A stretch of DNA of 64,000 nt. It comes from Enchytraeus crypticus (taxonomy: Eukaryota > Annelida > Clitellata > Enchytraeida > Enchytraeidae). Position numbers and translations under genes: made by a program. Below the pieces are notes generated by a model. The model saw nothing but the letters and a program-made list of their open reading frames with translations, made no database searches and was not told the DNA's origin. The stretch is from the NCBI GenBank assembly GCA_905160935.1, contig CAJHZI010000552.1:219501-283500 (forward strand). Reading direction: 5' to 3'. Shown one piece after another: positions 47,644 to 62,600 of the stretch (position 1 is the first letter of the stretch; every line of letters begins with the position of its first letter).

Positions 47644-50600
47644 CTGTTAGTTATCAACCAGTTAATAATCAGTCATAGCTTAACTACGATTATGCTTAGA
47701 ATTATAGTTAGCTGCACCAGTGCTACTATGGAGGGTTTAATATAGTGGCGAGTATATATCAATTATTGCTCGTAATAATAACCAATCTACCAATCAATTA
47801 AACAATGAAATTATCATTAATTGAATTAATTAAAGAATGACTAAATCAACCAATTAGTCCACGCGGCAATAAAGAAATCCAGTCAATAGTAAACTCTCTT
47901 AGAGACTACTTTCCAACCTTCTTTTAGGCCCTGGTAATTTTGTCATTTTCCCAAATTTTTAATGCCTTAAGAAGTTTAGACTTACTAAAAAGCATAATTT
48001 ATCGTGTTAAGAGAGTGACAGAGAGTAAGAGCGAGAGAGAGATAGACAGAGAAGCAATACCAAAAGAGTGAGTGAGAGCGGAGGAAAGCGACAGAGATCG
48101 GCAGAGAGAGAGAGAGAGACAGAGAGAGGCTACTAACGTTTTCCCCTTCAAACAGTGTACTGAGCAGCTGACCAAGAGCTGCTGAAAACATTGTGATCAC
48201 ATCTTCCTCATCCATTCCTGCCAGCTATCATCAATCAATCAATTAATCAATCAATCAACCAAATTTAGAATTCATCAATTTACCAAATGAAGGTATGAAT
48301 TATGGAATCAATAAAACTAAATTGTTCTTAACATTTTGATAACTCTTATTCAGTAAATCAATCATATTCAATCAATTGATCTAATTCAATCAATAGATCG
48401 ATAAACTAGATGAGTATGTATGACCACCAACCAGTGACTTGTTAATATCAGATGACTCTATCTTATCTACAAATGATCAGCTATGCAATATGAATGTCTC
48501 AATGGCGCAATGGTTAGAGGTGTAGATAACGTCAAGAAGTTTTAAATGACAGACCCTGCGGTGAATTGAACCCTCGTGGGTTCGAATCCCAGCCGCTCTG
48601 ATTTGAGAGTAAAATCTCTCACATTTACAGGACTGGCAACACGGAAAATTGACAAAATTGCTTAACGGATTTAACATGTGATATTAAAAGTGATAGATAT
48701 CAACGTAGTGGATCATTTCACTGGAATTTTTGTTATTATTATAGTTATTTTTTGTCACCACTAACCAGTGACTTGCTATCCTTGGACGACTCTATCTTAG
48801 CCACTTTGGTTGGTACAGGACTATCGACCTCTCCTGCACTCGATGACCTCTTGGCACCAGCAGGATTTGCTGAGGATCTGATGGTTAGAGGCACAACGTT
48901 GCCATTCTTCCAAGCATCCTTGCTCTCATCTGAACAACAAATTAAATCAGTATAAATGTTTAATCAAAATCCTTGTTAATCGTAGTTAGCCAAGGATCAT
49001 CAAGGATTTGCGAGCATTAAACATTTCATGGAAAGACGCTGTGAAGATTGCTGATGATAGAAACGAATGGAGGAATGTTCAACGTCCCTGACGTTTCCTC
49101 GTATGAGGAAACGGACGTTAAACCTTTATTATTATTATTATTATTATTAATGTTGCCGCTCTATGTTCTGTACAGAACGCAAGTAACTGATGATGATGAA
49201 GTTTAATCAAAATTGTAATTCTAAACAATGTAATTATTTCAATTAAAGCTGGTAAAGTTAATGTTAACATCAGTTTCCTCACTCGAAAGCGATGTCAGCG
49301 ATGGGCGAGTCCAAGATTTGAACACCGTACATAATGATCCGCGGTCGAATATCTTACCGACATCGCTACTGGCTCCAGCCAAAACTATGGATGTTACAAG
49401 TATGAATAGATAGAATTGCAACTAGGATTGTGTAATGAAATTCGATTTGTAGGCTTGTTGTAAACTTTGTTTCATGTACAAGCTACCTGGTAGTCTAGTT
49501 TAAGAAAAATTGCAGTTCATACAAGTTTCAGTAAATTGACAGATTTATAGAATCCCATAGGATAGAGATATGTAGTGGACCTGCCAATAGGCAGTGCACT
49601 AAAAGAGGTAGAGAGAGATAGGATCCTATAGAAGTCCGAGCACAAAATCCTGCATTCATATATAAATACTGATTTAATTTTAAAATAATGTAATCCCAAC
49701 ATTCGCTAACCTGTATCTACTACGGACTCTTTTCCAGGTGTTTCCTGCTGAGAGGACTTTATCAATTCTTTTCTAACAGCAACTCCACCTGGAGAACTCT
49801 GAGCATCCACAATTTTCATCTTATCAGTCTTAACTGAATCAAGTTTAATAACATCGACTGAATCAGATGCCACAGATGATTTAGCTGGATTAGGACTATT
49901 GATATCTGCTGATTCAGATTTATCGCCTGGTTTAACCGGACCAGAATTAACGGTAGTGACAGGTGGAATAGGTTTATTTGACTCTGGTTTAGATTGTTTA
50001 GAGTCTTTGCTTGCAATAGCTGGACTAGGCTTTATAGCAGATTTGTCACAGTTGCCTTGCTTTGATTTATCACCGGGTTTACTAGAGCCTGGGACAGAGG
50101 AAGTTGTTTTACTGCCTGTTGTAACGGATCCCGCTTTTGGACCCACGACCTTTGACCCAGGTATTTCTCCTGGTTTGCTCTTCAATTGTTTAAGCGATCC
50201 TGGCTGACTCAATATTTCGGAAGTCCTACCCGACTTTGCTGATCCAATGGTACTGCTGTTCTTCATTGGAGCTTTTCTTTCCATAGATGTTGATTTCTTC
50301 AAAGATGAAGCCGCTGTATCACCAACGTCCGGTAGTAACGGTGGAACCTTTCTTCCCGTTGTCACTGGCATGGATTTAATGAGAGGCTCAACATCTTCCC
50401 AACCCCTTCCAGATTCCAGAGATCTGAACCTTCCACTTGACGGAGAATCAGACGAGGAAAGAAGATAGTCTGGCACGTCGTCAAGGTTCTGGATGTACAG
50501 AACGGCCTCTTGTAGTAAACCAGTGGGAACTGCCTCAGCTAGGCTATTGAGCTTGTGGGCAGGCAGAGTACCGGCCAAGAGCTTACGCATCGTCGGCAGG

Positions 50601-53600
50601 TCTAGATACTCCGTCAGCCTACGAAGAGGATCGTAACTGTAAGGTGATGCCTGCAAAACAAAAATGATACTTAAAGCTTTATAATCATGTATGATAATGA
50701 TGTTACTTCCCTATCATCCCTAACGTGCACTTCATCCCACCGATTCCAATCTTCTCTCTGTTTGAAATATTAAAACATCATTGGGCATACGTTCATTTTC
50801 TTACGCAGCACCCAGAATCTGGAACTCTTTACCCGCAAATCTTCTCTCTTGTTTGTCTCTTTCAACTTTCTCTAGCAAGCTTAAGACTTACCTTTTCCCA
50901 CCATAGACATAATCAATCTACCCTGACCTTTTTGATCACCGGACTGGCTTTCATTTAGGACCTTACTTCTCCTCAGCACATTTCTTTTGCAGATTGATCT
51001 GATTGAATTGATCTGAAGTGATATGTGCTGTTGGGGACGCCCCTGACATCATCCCTGCATGTAAAAACGGAAGTTAAACCTTTATTTATTTGTTATTATG
51101 AGTTAAATGGAAAACAATCAAAAGCCTGTCCAATAGAATGTTTAAATAGTTCAGTGTGCAGAGCATCAGGCAAAATTTAGGAATCTAGAAGGCTTGAGCT
51201 GTTCAATTGATGGGTAGGAATCAATTACCGGCATAGCTGATAAGAGAGTAAATCCTCGAACAGGTCTGGTAAAATGCCTTTATGATTATAAAGGCATCCT
51301 ATCTGTTTAAAAATGTGGTATATATATATATATATAGTACTAGATATCTTAGTGGATGATCATTCACCATAATGTGTGTTTAGTCTCTCAATGTCCTGGT
51401 AACTACATAGAGCTAGATGTCATTGTGAATGATCATTTACTATAATGGGTGTTTAATCTCGTAATGTCCTGATATCTAACTACATAACGTTAGATTTCCT
51501 TGTGAATGATCATTCACTTATAACATGTGTTTAACCCCTTAATGTCCTGGAACTTCAACATAGCAACTAGAGCGGCTGCAGGTGACTTAGCCGCAGTGGG
51601 GAATCCTCATACACATAGAATTCTACGGCAGGAACAAGTTTTCATTTTGATGGCCACTATAGAAGTTCGTAGGCCCTACCTTTGCTGGCTATTTAGTTAT
51701 TAATTTTTGAAGGCTGTTATCATTTTGTACTCTAATACTTCATTATGAAGGCCATTAATCTTTGGTCAAGGTATTCATAGAAAACAATCCCCAGATGGCC
51801 AAGTAGATGACAGAACTTCACATTTCCAATAATAATAATGTATATGTATGAATGGAGTGTTTTAGAACTCGCATGCAGAACTTGAGAATTGAAATAATCG
51901 GGTCAAAAAAGCTGATGTGTCTGCCTAAACAGCTGGTTATTTCAGACAGAAAAAGCCAGATATAAAGGCAGTGTTGGTCGACCAATTGGATAACAGTTCC
52001 GATATCCACGGCTGCGCTGGCATCACAGGTGCTTATCCACAATTTAAATACTCCACTGCATTTCAATGAAGGACTCAGGAATGACAAAGTGTGTTTAATG
52101 CAGCAAAGTTGAAGGCATGCCCGCCATGACTGACATAAAGCCATATGAGTGAGAGATGGTGCAAGAATAGAGAAAGAAATCAAAAGCTTCTAATGGAAAA
52201 GAGAACAAGACATTCTCAATTGCCACAGTAGGAGAACATTCTGACGAAGACAAAAAAGGACACAAAGCTTACAAAATTTTAAAGCAGATAAGTAAAGGTA
52301 GCTGGTAAATTGTTATGAAGTTGTTACACCCTCGGCATCCACTATTTTCAAAACAAGCTGAGAAAGAATAGCCACGCTTGTAGCAAGTCGCATGAGTCAA
52401 CAAGCTGTATTAATGTGCAGAATAGTGTACATAGTATTAGTGTTGACTGAAGTATGTTCAGTTCTTAGAGAAGATAAAGAAGCGAGTTGCAAAGCAAAGT
52501 CTCTTTAGTATTTCAAAGATAAAACTTTGACAAACAGTTAGATTGTTCCCCAATATAGTTACATTTTTTTACTTTATTAGTTTGAAAAGGAGGCACACGC
52601 ATACAGTGTAAACAGGATCATTAAAGCAAATATGCTATAAGGAGTTTCGACTGAATTCGCTGAGATTTTGAATGTCCCAATGAATCAAAGTGTTTAGCTT
52701 CATGAGTAACTTCATGAAGTTCTAACTACATTGTAGTAATTACATGAGAGTTGTCTGAGGGGATAATTGGTTCTCGGCTGTATCAACGCGTTTGCTCTTA
52801 AGATGGGGTATAGAATGGCTATGTTAATCGTCGATATTAGATATTAAGAAAAGGTATAGTAGTTTATGTAAAATGAAATTAAACAGATGTTTAGATATGT
52901 GAAAGTACTGTAGCTCAGGCGCTCACAAATCCGACTGACGGACACAGGAATTCAGTAAACTCTCATAAATTTCCCAAAGATTCATTGAAGAAATGTCTTA
53001 GTTTGTTTACAACTTACCTCTATTGAAAACTATTTCAGCCAACATACATCTGTGATTAACTAGGCAACATTAATGATTAAATGGATTACATGTGATTCAG
53101 AAAATGGGAAATAAGTATAGAAACGTGAAGTTCCAAAGTGAGACATGAACAATAAGACATATAGGATACATCGTAACGATGAGACAGCAGATTCATTTGG
53201 TATCACAATACATCTATCATAGAAGTAATTGACTTGAGATTGGCTAAGTTAAAACATTATTTAATGTTTGAAACTCTAGACATCAACCAAATATAACCAG
53301 TGCGTTAAAATCTACCACAAGTTTCAGTAAGTTTTATAGTGTTGAGAAATGGTTGTATATAGTAATGTAAGCTCTGACAAAACGAATCGGAACAAAAGTT
53401 GAAATATTCGCTTTCAGTTTTTAATAGTAACGATTGTACTACGTATTGTCGCATGTGTTAATATTATTTTTTTCGAATACCTTTGAGACGGCAGATGCCG
53501 AAGGAGACTTCAGTAAAACCTTCGTTGAAGCGCGATAGTTTCGATGACCTTCAGAAGGCACCACGCTGCTGACATCTGATTCTGGCTCCAGGTATGAAGT

Positions 53601-56600
53601 AAAGTCCATCAGAGGCTTGCCTCTGTACATGCTCGCTGAGCTACTACGAGTGACAATGTAACACACAATTAACCAGTTGGCAAATTGTTATTCCGAGTTC
53701 TGAGAACCGAAATTCTCTGATTAAGATTGAGAAAAAACCGGAGGAATTTTAGATGAGATTGCAAAGTGATAGAAAGATGTTTGATTCTAGACAATAAAAG
53801 AGAACAGTTTATAGCAAGAGCTATCCAACTGTTGTAATTGTTTAATAATATTTTTATGAATCTGTACATGAATCAAAAGGCAATTATCAAAGTTCAACAG
53901 GAGTTATCAAAAGAATGAGGAATACGAAGGGGAGTAGGACAAGACTGTTGTACATTATGGCACCACTTTTATTTAACATTTACACAGAGGAAATGATGCT
54001 GGAAGAATGGATTAAAGAAGGAATAAAAATTGGAGATAAACTTGTGAAGGATGTAACAATTACTGATGACCAAGGTGTGATTGCAAGTAGCGAAGTGGAT
54101 TTACAGAAAATTGTGAACGGCCTGAAAAGTACTGTGTTAAAGTCTGCAATGAAAATTAATATAAGAAAACCAAATTGATAGGTGTCTAGAAAATGAGGAA
54201 GTGTTACTATAGAAATAGACAGTACAATGTTAGAACAGGTTAAGGTAAATAGTTTCAGATATTTACGACACACAATAACAGAAGACAGGAGACGAGGAAC
54301 AAAATAAACTGTAGAATTGCTTAAGTAAAAAGAGAGGCCTTCAATAAGAGTAAAGAAGTTCTAACAAAAGTTTGAAGACAACCACAAAGATAGAGATTGT
54401 TAGGACTTTAGTGTGAGACAAACTACTGCACGGTTGTGAAACATGGACGTTAAGAAATGAGGATATTAAAAAACTAGAAGCATTCAAAATGTGGCTATGG
54501 AGAAGAATGGAGAAGATCAATTGAACCAACAAAATTACGAACGAAGAAGTACTAAAGAGGGTTGGTATAAAGAGACAATTGATAGATAGCCTATCGTTAG
54601 GAATAGAGATAACTGGATGGGTCATGTACAGAGAGGGAATGGTTTACTGAAAGAGGTAATTGAAGGAAGAATGGAAGAAAAAGGAATAGAGGAAGACCGA
54701 GACTTGAGACATCGGATGATTTGATAACTACTTCATATGTTGATATGAAGAGAAAGGCAGAGGATAAAAATATGTGTGTGAAGGAGTTATATGCCATGGA
54801 CCTGCCATTATCAATAAGCAGTGTACTACAAGAGAGTCCAGAAAAAACTGCAGGAATTTCACAGTAAGAGTTATCTAACTGTTCCATAGGTTACAGATTT
54901 CAGATAACTGAGATGATTTCAAAGTGACTAATTTAAGAACTGTATGCAGGAAATTCGCAGTAACTACAGTATTCAGGAATTTCCCGACCCTGACTATACT
55001 TGGATTTTCAGGAAGATGATGATGACGATGCAGGAAATTTGCAGTAGGAGGTAATCAGCAAATAACCGTTAGTTTGATTGCCTATACCTAATAACTGGAA
55101 TAAATTTATTATAGAGACCAGAACAATTTAATAACTTGAGGAATTTAGAAATTTAATAAAGAACTATTTAAATGTATTATATCAGTCAAATGAATGAACC
55201 CGCCACATAAATTGCAATATATTTTTCCAACACACAGTACAAAGAATATTAATTTTACGTTAAAGCTCAATTGCCTAGAAATACGGCACTAGGCATTGAA
55301 ACTTTTAGATTTCGAGACGAAGAGATAAATAGTATAGAAGAGATAAAGTATTAAAAATCTTACACTGATCAATTGACTTTCAACCAAGCCCGTAAATTTT
55401 TCAAACTTAGAATGCAGAATTATTTTGAAAATGCTTCAGTGATTCTGAAACTGACTGGAAGAGGCAGTAGCTATAGCAATTCATATACTAACTAAATGCA
55501 CAAAATTGCTGTTAGACTGATGTAGATATCAATTTAGAATAAATGAAATTTAGCGGCAGCAGTTTTACATTTTAAGAGAACATGTTTTTAGATGTGGCTG
55601 ATTTGCTAACTGTAGCAATGGAAGAAAGAATGACTTGAAATATAGCTAGATGAAAACAGACTTGGGATGTTAGATAACCCAATAATATTGTAATGAATTA
55701 ATGATGCTGATTAATAATGTATTAATACTCGAAAGAAAATAATTGAAAAGAGACAACATCTGTCTCAAGAAAATAATTTTAGAAAACAACAATGGATGGA
55801 TGTTATATGTTTGGTAATTTTACAACAAATGACCATCAAATAGAAATATAGTACAATACAATGGCATTTCATTCAAATGAATGAAAAGTTAAAATTACTA
55901 CTAGGAATGAACTTATTTTCAATGAAAAGAAAGACAGTCAAGTTTCAAAGAAATTAAATAGCAGAACCTTAATTTGTTACGCAGGTAATATTTAGCAGAA
56001 AATTGAATTACAACTGAACACCAGCATGTAGTTCAAGGAACGAATTTCACAGATCTGAAAAGATGAGATCTGGAAAGAATTACTGCTAAATTTTGTATAT
56101 ATACTCGATTAAATCATATAGTAGGCGTGCATATTCTGTGTATTGAAGCAATACAATTTAGGCACTAAAATAGTCAAATTCTTGATATCTCCCATCTTTG
56201 AAAGACGCAGAGGAGGTAGTAATCGATTAATCGAACCCATCGAGTCGTCAAGTGGTACCATGTCCTTTTGATCATATGATTAAAACCAACATGTAAGACT
56301 AACAACGTAAGTAATATTTGCCGGAATAAATTGTGTGCACGGTGAGGAACTTTTTGGCATTGTCAAGCTGTTATGAAGACAATGTATGGTAATGAGACAG
56401 CAAGACACTTGCTGCTAAGCACCATTTAAAATATTGTCAATATTATATTATAATAATTTAATAGCAATAAGCATGTTACAAGGCTAAAGCTAAGCTAGAG
56501 CTGTAGCCTATTAACATAAGAAGCTTAGAGCTCCATGAGAGCTGTAGTCTTTTAACATAAGCATCTTAGAGGTTCATGAGAACTGTAGCCTATTCAAATA

Positions 56601-59600
56601 AGCAGCAGTTTTTATATTGTGAAGACTATTATTAAGCCACATTTCGTGTCTTGTTTAGTTGGACTCAAAGTATTAGCAGCAATTGAATCAGGTATATCAA
56701 AGGTACAGGCGTACCAAAAGTATTAAGAGTGGCTGAGCTCTTCTAGAGCTGGTTTAGCCAGACCAGTAGTAATGGATAAACAGAATAGATATATAGATAG
56801 AGTGATTTATGAACATCCCAGTCTTGATCAAACTTTGCCATACGATTGAAATGGTAGAGATGGAAGAGAACTGTTTCACTTGAAATCTTAATAGAAGATT
56901 CGTCATATTTATCTGAGTCGCTTCAGAAGATTACAAATTCTTTGTCAAGAAAGAATGGCTTGGAGTAGAAGGCGCATCATAATGATTTCAAATACGCTCA
57001 AATGTTGCTAGGCTCTAATTTCTTCAGCTTTGTTTTCTACTTCTACTTCTTCGAATGGCAACTGACACGTCGAGAATGTTAAACGGCTATTCCTTCCGAT
57101 GAGGTTTCTTATTTCAATGAGAGACAAAGGATGTAAGAAAGCAACGGGCCAGATGTTTGGTCTTTAATTTAGATCCATTTCTCAAGAGAGATGTGTGTCT
57201 ATTAATATGTCAGAATTTATTAAAATGCGATGTAATCTAATGATATATGATTAATACATGACTATATGGTCAAATCTAACCACAAAATCATATTAATAAG
57301 ACATATTCTCACTTTTACGAGGAACAGTTAAAATGGACAGGTTGATAACATTCACTGATATAAGTTCAAAATCTTTGAACCAATAATTTATCCCAATCCA
57401 ATGACACGATCTGATCGGCGGAGAAAAGATGCATCAAATCGGAGTACAAGAGGAGGGAGAAAGGCAAAGCTTGCTCCAATCTTGCAAAACGATACAAGAC
57501 AACTACCAAGGAAATTGGTTTTAAGACTAAAATCCTTCCAGTTGGCATCCCAGGCAGAGTCTGTTTAAAATTCTGAATACTTCACACAATGCAGGATTTA
57601 AACAGTTGTTGCTGTTGTTGTCTCTCTTCTAGTACGCTAGGCTACAATGCTGCCATCCTTTCGAAAATTTTATCAAAGTGAATAATATCACTACCGGGGT
57701 GGCTCCAATTCTTTAGAAGAGCGGGGACGACAATAAGGCATAAGAGAAATGACGAGATAGCAAAATTAATATGAGACTCGGTAAAACGTGCGGGAGGGGA
57801 GACAAATAGCACAAGGAGAGTAGAATATTATTAAATGTATCTATCAGAACTTATCAGTATTTAATTATTAAAATGTTCACTTTGCATCTGGGATATTAGT
57901 ACTACAGAATTAACCAATCTGCATTGCATGCATGCAATATGCACTGCATTTATTCGAAGCAGACAAAGGAGTCAAGGAAGGTAATAGAAGAATTTGATGT
58001 TTCCTTTAAATTAAACTGTTTAAGATTCATAAGGGGTTTAGCAATGTTAATTATAGATCTAGTGTAATATCTTTTTTAACCATTTAGTTAGTGAGATGAG
58101 CCATTCGTATGTATATACGAAAAGAATGTTACTATGGAGAATGCGTACGAATACAGGCTATTCGTATATGTATATTGAATAACAATCATAGATCTATACT
58201 ATGCACTGCATTCATCCAAGACAGAAAAAGAAGCTGAGAAAGGCAATGAAAAATTGCTTGAGAGGTCATGCTTTCTCAGTTAAATCAGAACATTAGGATT
58301 TAGTTCAAGAAGAACCTTTCATTAACTAGCTCTTTAATGCATGGCTCTTTAGAGGGCGGAAACAAACCGAATGAAGAGAATTAACTCTACTAGAATTTTA
58401 TATCCTGGATGGTCTGAAATTTAACAGCAATAATCATTGATAATGTACTTCATTTATAATTATTGCAATTAAAACCATACAGCTAAGTTTAAAAAGCTAA
58501 GTTAAATGTGTTTTCTTATCACTTAGGAAACTGGCTAGACTCAGTGGCGAAGTCAGTAAGATACTTGGCCGCGGATCAGTTTGTGCGGGGTTCATATCCT
58601 GGGCTCGCCCGTCACTGACATCACTTTCGAGTTAGGAAACAGACGTTAACCTTAGCTTTAAACTATATAGGCTATATGAAAGGATATGAAAGACAAGATT
58701 GCTCACGCTATGGACTGCCTAAGGCAAGGATAAGCGTTAGCCTTTTTTGGAGGATTAATTTGTTGATCCGTGGAGTGTTCTTTATAAGAAATCATTATTC
58801 CATCAGTTTACACTCTATTGTTTAAAAAATACTCTATAATCACCTGGTGCACCGCTCTTTCCATCAGTTTAAGCTATCGTTTAAAAAATACTATAATCAC
58901 CCGGTGTACCGCTCTTTCGTTCAGTTTACACTCAATCGTTTAAAAAATACTATAATCACCCGGTGTACCGCTCTTTCCATCAGCTTACACTCAATTGTTT
59001 AAAAAATACTCGAATCACCTGGTGCACCGTTCTTTCCATCAGTTTATACTTTATCGTTTAAAAAATACTCTAATCGCCCAGTAAACCACTCTTTTCATCA
59101 GCTTCCACTCTATTGGTTAAGAAATACTCCAAACGCTCGACATACCCGATGGTAAACTCCGAGGACAGAGAGCCCTCCTCCACACAGACTGGTCTGGGTA
59201 GTAACACCTTCCTCCTCTCATGACCTCCTCCTGTCTCGTCGTCACATCCCACTGGGACCGGCAGTGGAAGCAAACCGCCGGTCTTACCGCCACTCTCCTC
59301 GAGTCTCGCAGTCGGCGACGGTAGCGGCAGAAGGGCCGGCTTCTTACCACTCGCAGGCGAGTTGTAGCCAGACGGTTTCTCACCAAGGAGTCCCGTTCTT
59401 GTTCCTGTCTTCGTGGGCGAAATATAATCCGGATCTTGAGAGCCGTCGTCTAGCATCATGCCCAACGGGGGCGGAGCTTTGCCGAGCAAAGACTCGGCTC
59501 TGCCAGCCAATGAGGCGCCGGCGCTTGGAGAGGTTCCGAGCAACGAAGAACTTCTTTTACCGTCTAGCTGATCGGGCCTTGGGCCCAACAACGGCTCAGT

Positions 59601-62600
59601 GTCCCGCACAATGGCTGGACCCTCTCCGAGGAGAGACCTCTTACCCTCGCCGGCTAAGCCACTGCCGGCTAAGCCACTGCCAGCTGAGCCAGTACCGGCT
59701 AAGCCAGTACCGGTTATGCCACTGCTGGCTCCACGTGGAGTCCTACTCACAGACGACTCTTCCTGGCGGTAGCTGGAGAACAGCTGGTAGAGAGATTTAT
59801 CTTTGCAGTCCAATACAGCAACGTGACTCGGCACCGAATCATCTTCAGTTAAATCTATCACCTCACATTCCTCAGTGATCCGCGACTCACCACATTTGGC
59901 TGGACGAGAACTGACGGAACCTGACCGAGATCTCACTAGACCCTTCCCAGAATTACCTGCCCTTTTCTCATTGGCTGAACCTACCTTTCTGTCATCCCCA
60001 TACCTTGGACTTCTCTGCGATTCCTCAGAGCGACGTTCTTCCAATCCACGCCAAGAAGAACGTGTCTTGTCAGCTGCCGGGGAACACCTACTGTCACCTG
60101 AACTAAAATGTTCAGCCCTTCTACCTGAACTAACACTGCCAGGCGCTGCACCAAGTAACCCCTGCCCTTTCCGATTGTTCGCCACGTCCAGATCCCGTGC
60201 AGACTTTGCTTTAGATCCTGCCCCGTCAGTCCCACGGCCTCTACTTAGCATCGAATCACTTCTTCTTGATTTACCCCAACTATCGCTTAGCGATTCACTG
60301 CTGTCTCTGCCACGACTTCTGCCGTTTTTCCAGTCGCTCTCACGATAATCTTCAGACTTGTCTAATTTCTGGTTAACTTCCACGTCGGTTAACTTCCATC
60401 TCTTTGAATTTTCAATCCAACCACTTTCAGATTCACTTCCAGCAGATTCTATCTTAGCCTCCTGATACGATGGCTTAGCTTCCAGATATGATGGCTTAGT
60501 CTCCTTGTATGATGGCTTAGTCTCCAGATAAGCCGTCTTAGCCTCCTGATAAGATGGCCTAGTCTCCAAATAAGCCGGCTTAGTCTCCATATAAGATGGC
60601 TTAGCCTCTACTATATCATCCGAACTCCTTCTAGTATCGGTTCTGCGATCGAAAGTAGGATATCCTCTCTGATTGGTCACCCAGTCTCTGCCAGAATCAA
60701 CGATGGAAGCCGTTCCGTGTCTTCCAGAATATTCCGGCTCTCTATCGTTGTCTATTTCCATCGCAGTCCAATCAGCTTCATTTCTCGAATAAATTCCATC
60801 GCGATCGTGCTCGGCCTTACCTTGTCCATACAATCTCTTCACCGTGCCACTCTCAGCGTCCTCATTCTGGAGCAAAGTGACCCGCTTCTGACCAATCAGA
60901 TTGAGCCGACCTCGTTTCTCCAGCACACATTCTGAGCTCGTCTCAAGTGCTCCCTGGTTGGTAACTTCTCTAGCGGCAGTCGCACCGGCAACTCCTTTAT
61001 ATTCTCTGCTGTATTCTCTCCTAGCACAATCTTCATCCACGTCATCCTCGTAGATGGCTCCACCTTCTCTCTGAGACCCTAAGAGCACGCTACCTCTGAG
61101 AGCAATTCCACCTGGAGCAGGTCTTCCAGAGATCGGCAGGGTTGTGGTAGATGAGGTGCCTCCACCTAGGCTGGTTGTGCTGCTGGATTTAGCTGCATTC
61201 TTGCTCCTACAATCAATTGATCGATTAATCAATATATATCAATCAAACATCTGCTAATAATTAAAACATCGCATTCCCTTTCTACCCCGAATCAAATCGA
61301 TCAATCAATATATCAATCAATCAAACATCTGTTAATAATTACCATTTCGCATTCTCTTTCTATCTCGAATCTAAACCCCGCCTCATTCACATTATACCTT
61401 ACCTCTTGTAGCACAGCAGTACACACTACAACCTGTGCTAATCTTTACATTAATGTTCTGTAGATGGCTGCACCTGGTTTTATATAAGTAAGTCATTACA
61501 ATTCTTTTTAAACTATAAAATTAATTAATTATTTAACAAATAAATAAGATATATAGTTATAAATGTCAACAATTTATGAGTTAGGCTTCTAAGAGAAGGA
61601 GCACAGTAAACGAATGCCACACTAATGCCTCTGTATACAGTGTACATATGATTACGCAAAAATGCACTAGCAATAAATTAAATGCAACATATGATAAATT
61701 TAACAGGACCGTCAATTAAATATCCAAAACTGCCTAAGAGAGAGAGATTCTTTTCATTGGTTTTATCGATTAATATGCTTCTCATAATTGGTTATATATA
61801 AGTCAAAGATTATTCTACCAAAATATACACTGCTATTGCAAAATATGCCTGAATGAAAGTTTATCACAAACAGTCTAGTTTTTGGCTAGAGCCAATGGCG
61901 AAGTCGGTAAGATACTTGACTTCGGATAAGTAGGTGCAGGGTGCAAATCCTGGGCTCGCCCACGTTCACCTTAGCTTTACCAGATTTTTACGAAACAAAA
62001 CAATCTAAAACAAAATTTAAAACCTTGCATCTAGATGTATGAGCAATTCCATGATCCTGTCTTTAAGCGTTTCCTTGTCCAGCGCAGAGTTTGCCTGAAG
62101 CAACCCCGATGTTTTGATCATGTCGCAGGCTTCGGCCAGCAGGCCTGTCTTACCTCCAGAACCCAGCACACCCTCACTCTCATCTCTCCCAACCCCGCTG
62201 TGGCCCCTAGCAACCCCTCCATCATCCCTAGCAACCAGTGTGTTGCCCCTAGCAACCCCTTCGTCGTCCCTAGCAACACGCAGTTCGTCATACCTTGCAT
62301 CAGCTCTGACATGCGTTGCCGCGGAGGAACCCGCTTTGCTGAAAGCTCCCTGCATGCCATCGTTGTCGTCGTCATATCTGGTTCCCACCGAATATCTATT
62401 TTGGCATTTCATCCCAGAATTTCCGCGATCGTAATTCCCCAGATTGCTTCTATCATCGTCAAATCTAGTGCCGCTCCTAACAGCATTACTTCCGTTGTAT
62501 TCCGTCTCGTACGCACCTCTTCCACTGGAAATTTCCCCAAGCTGACTCATCCTAGCAAAAATACTGTCTTCCTTGTAGGCAGATTGAGATCCCCACTTTC

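Noticed and set aside
48494-48620. Possible second tRNA gene with a good B box
   Set aside because: The sequence is shared by many dispersed copies, has no pairing acceptor stem, and has the conserved SINE tail.
59264-60348. Plus-strand frames of 204 and 157 codons
   Set aside because: They are antisense shadows of exon b, whose minus-strand frame is longer and joins neighbouring exons in phase. The same applies to 47192-47650 and 62035-62607.
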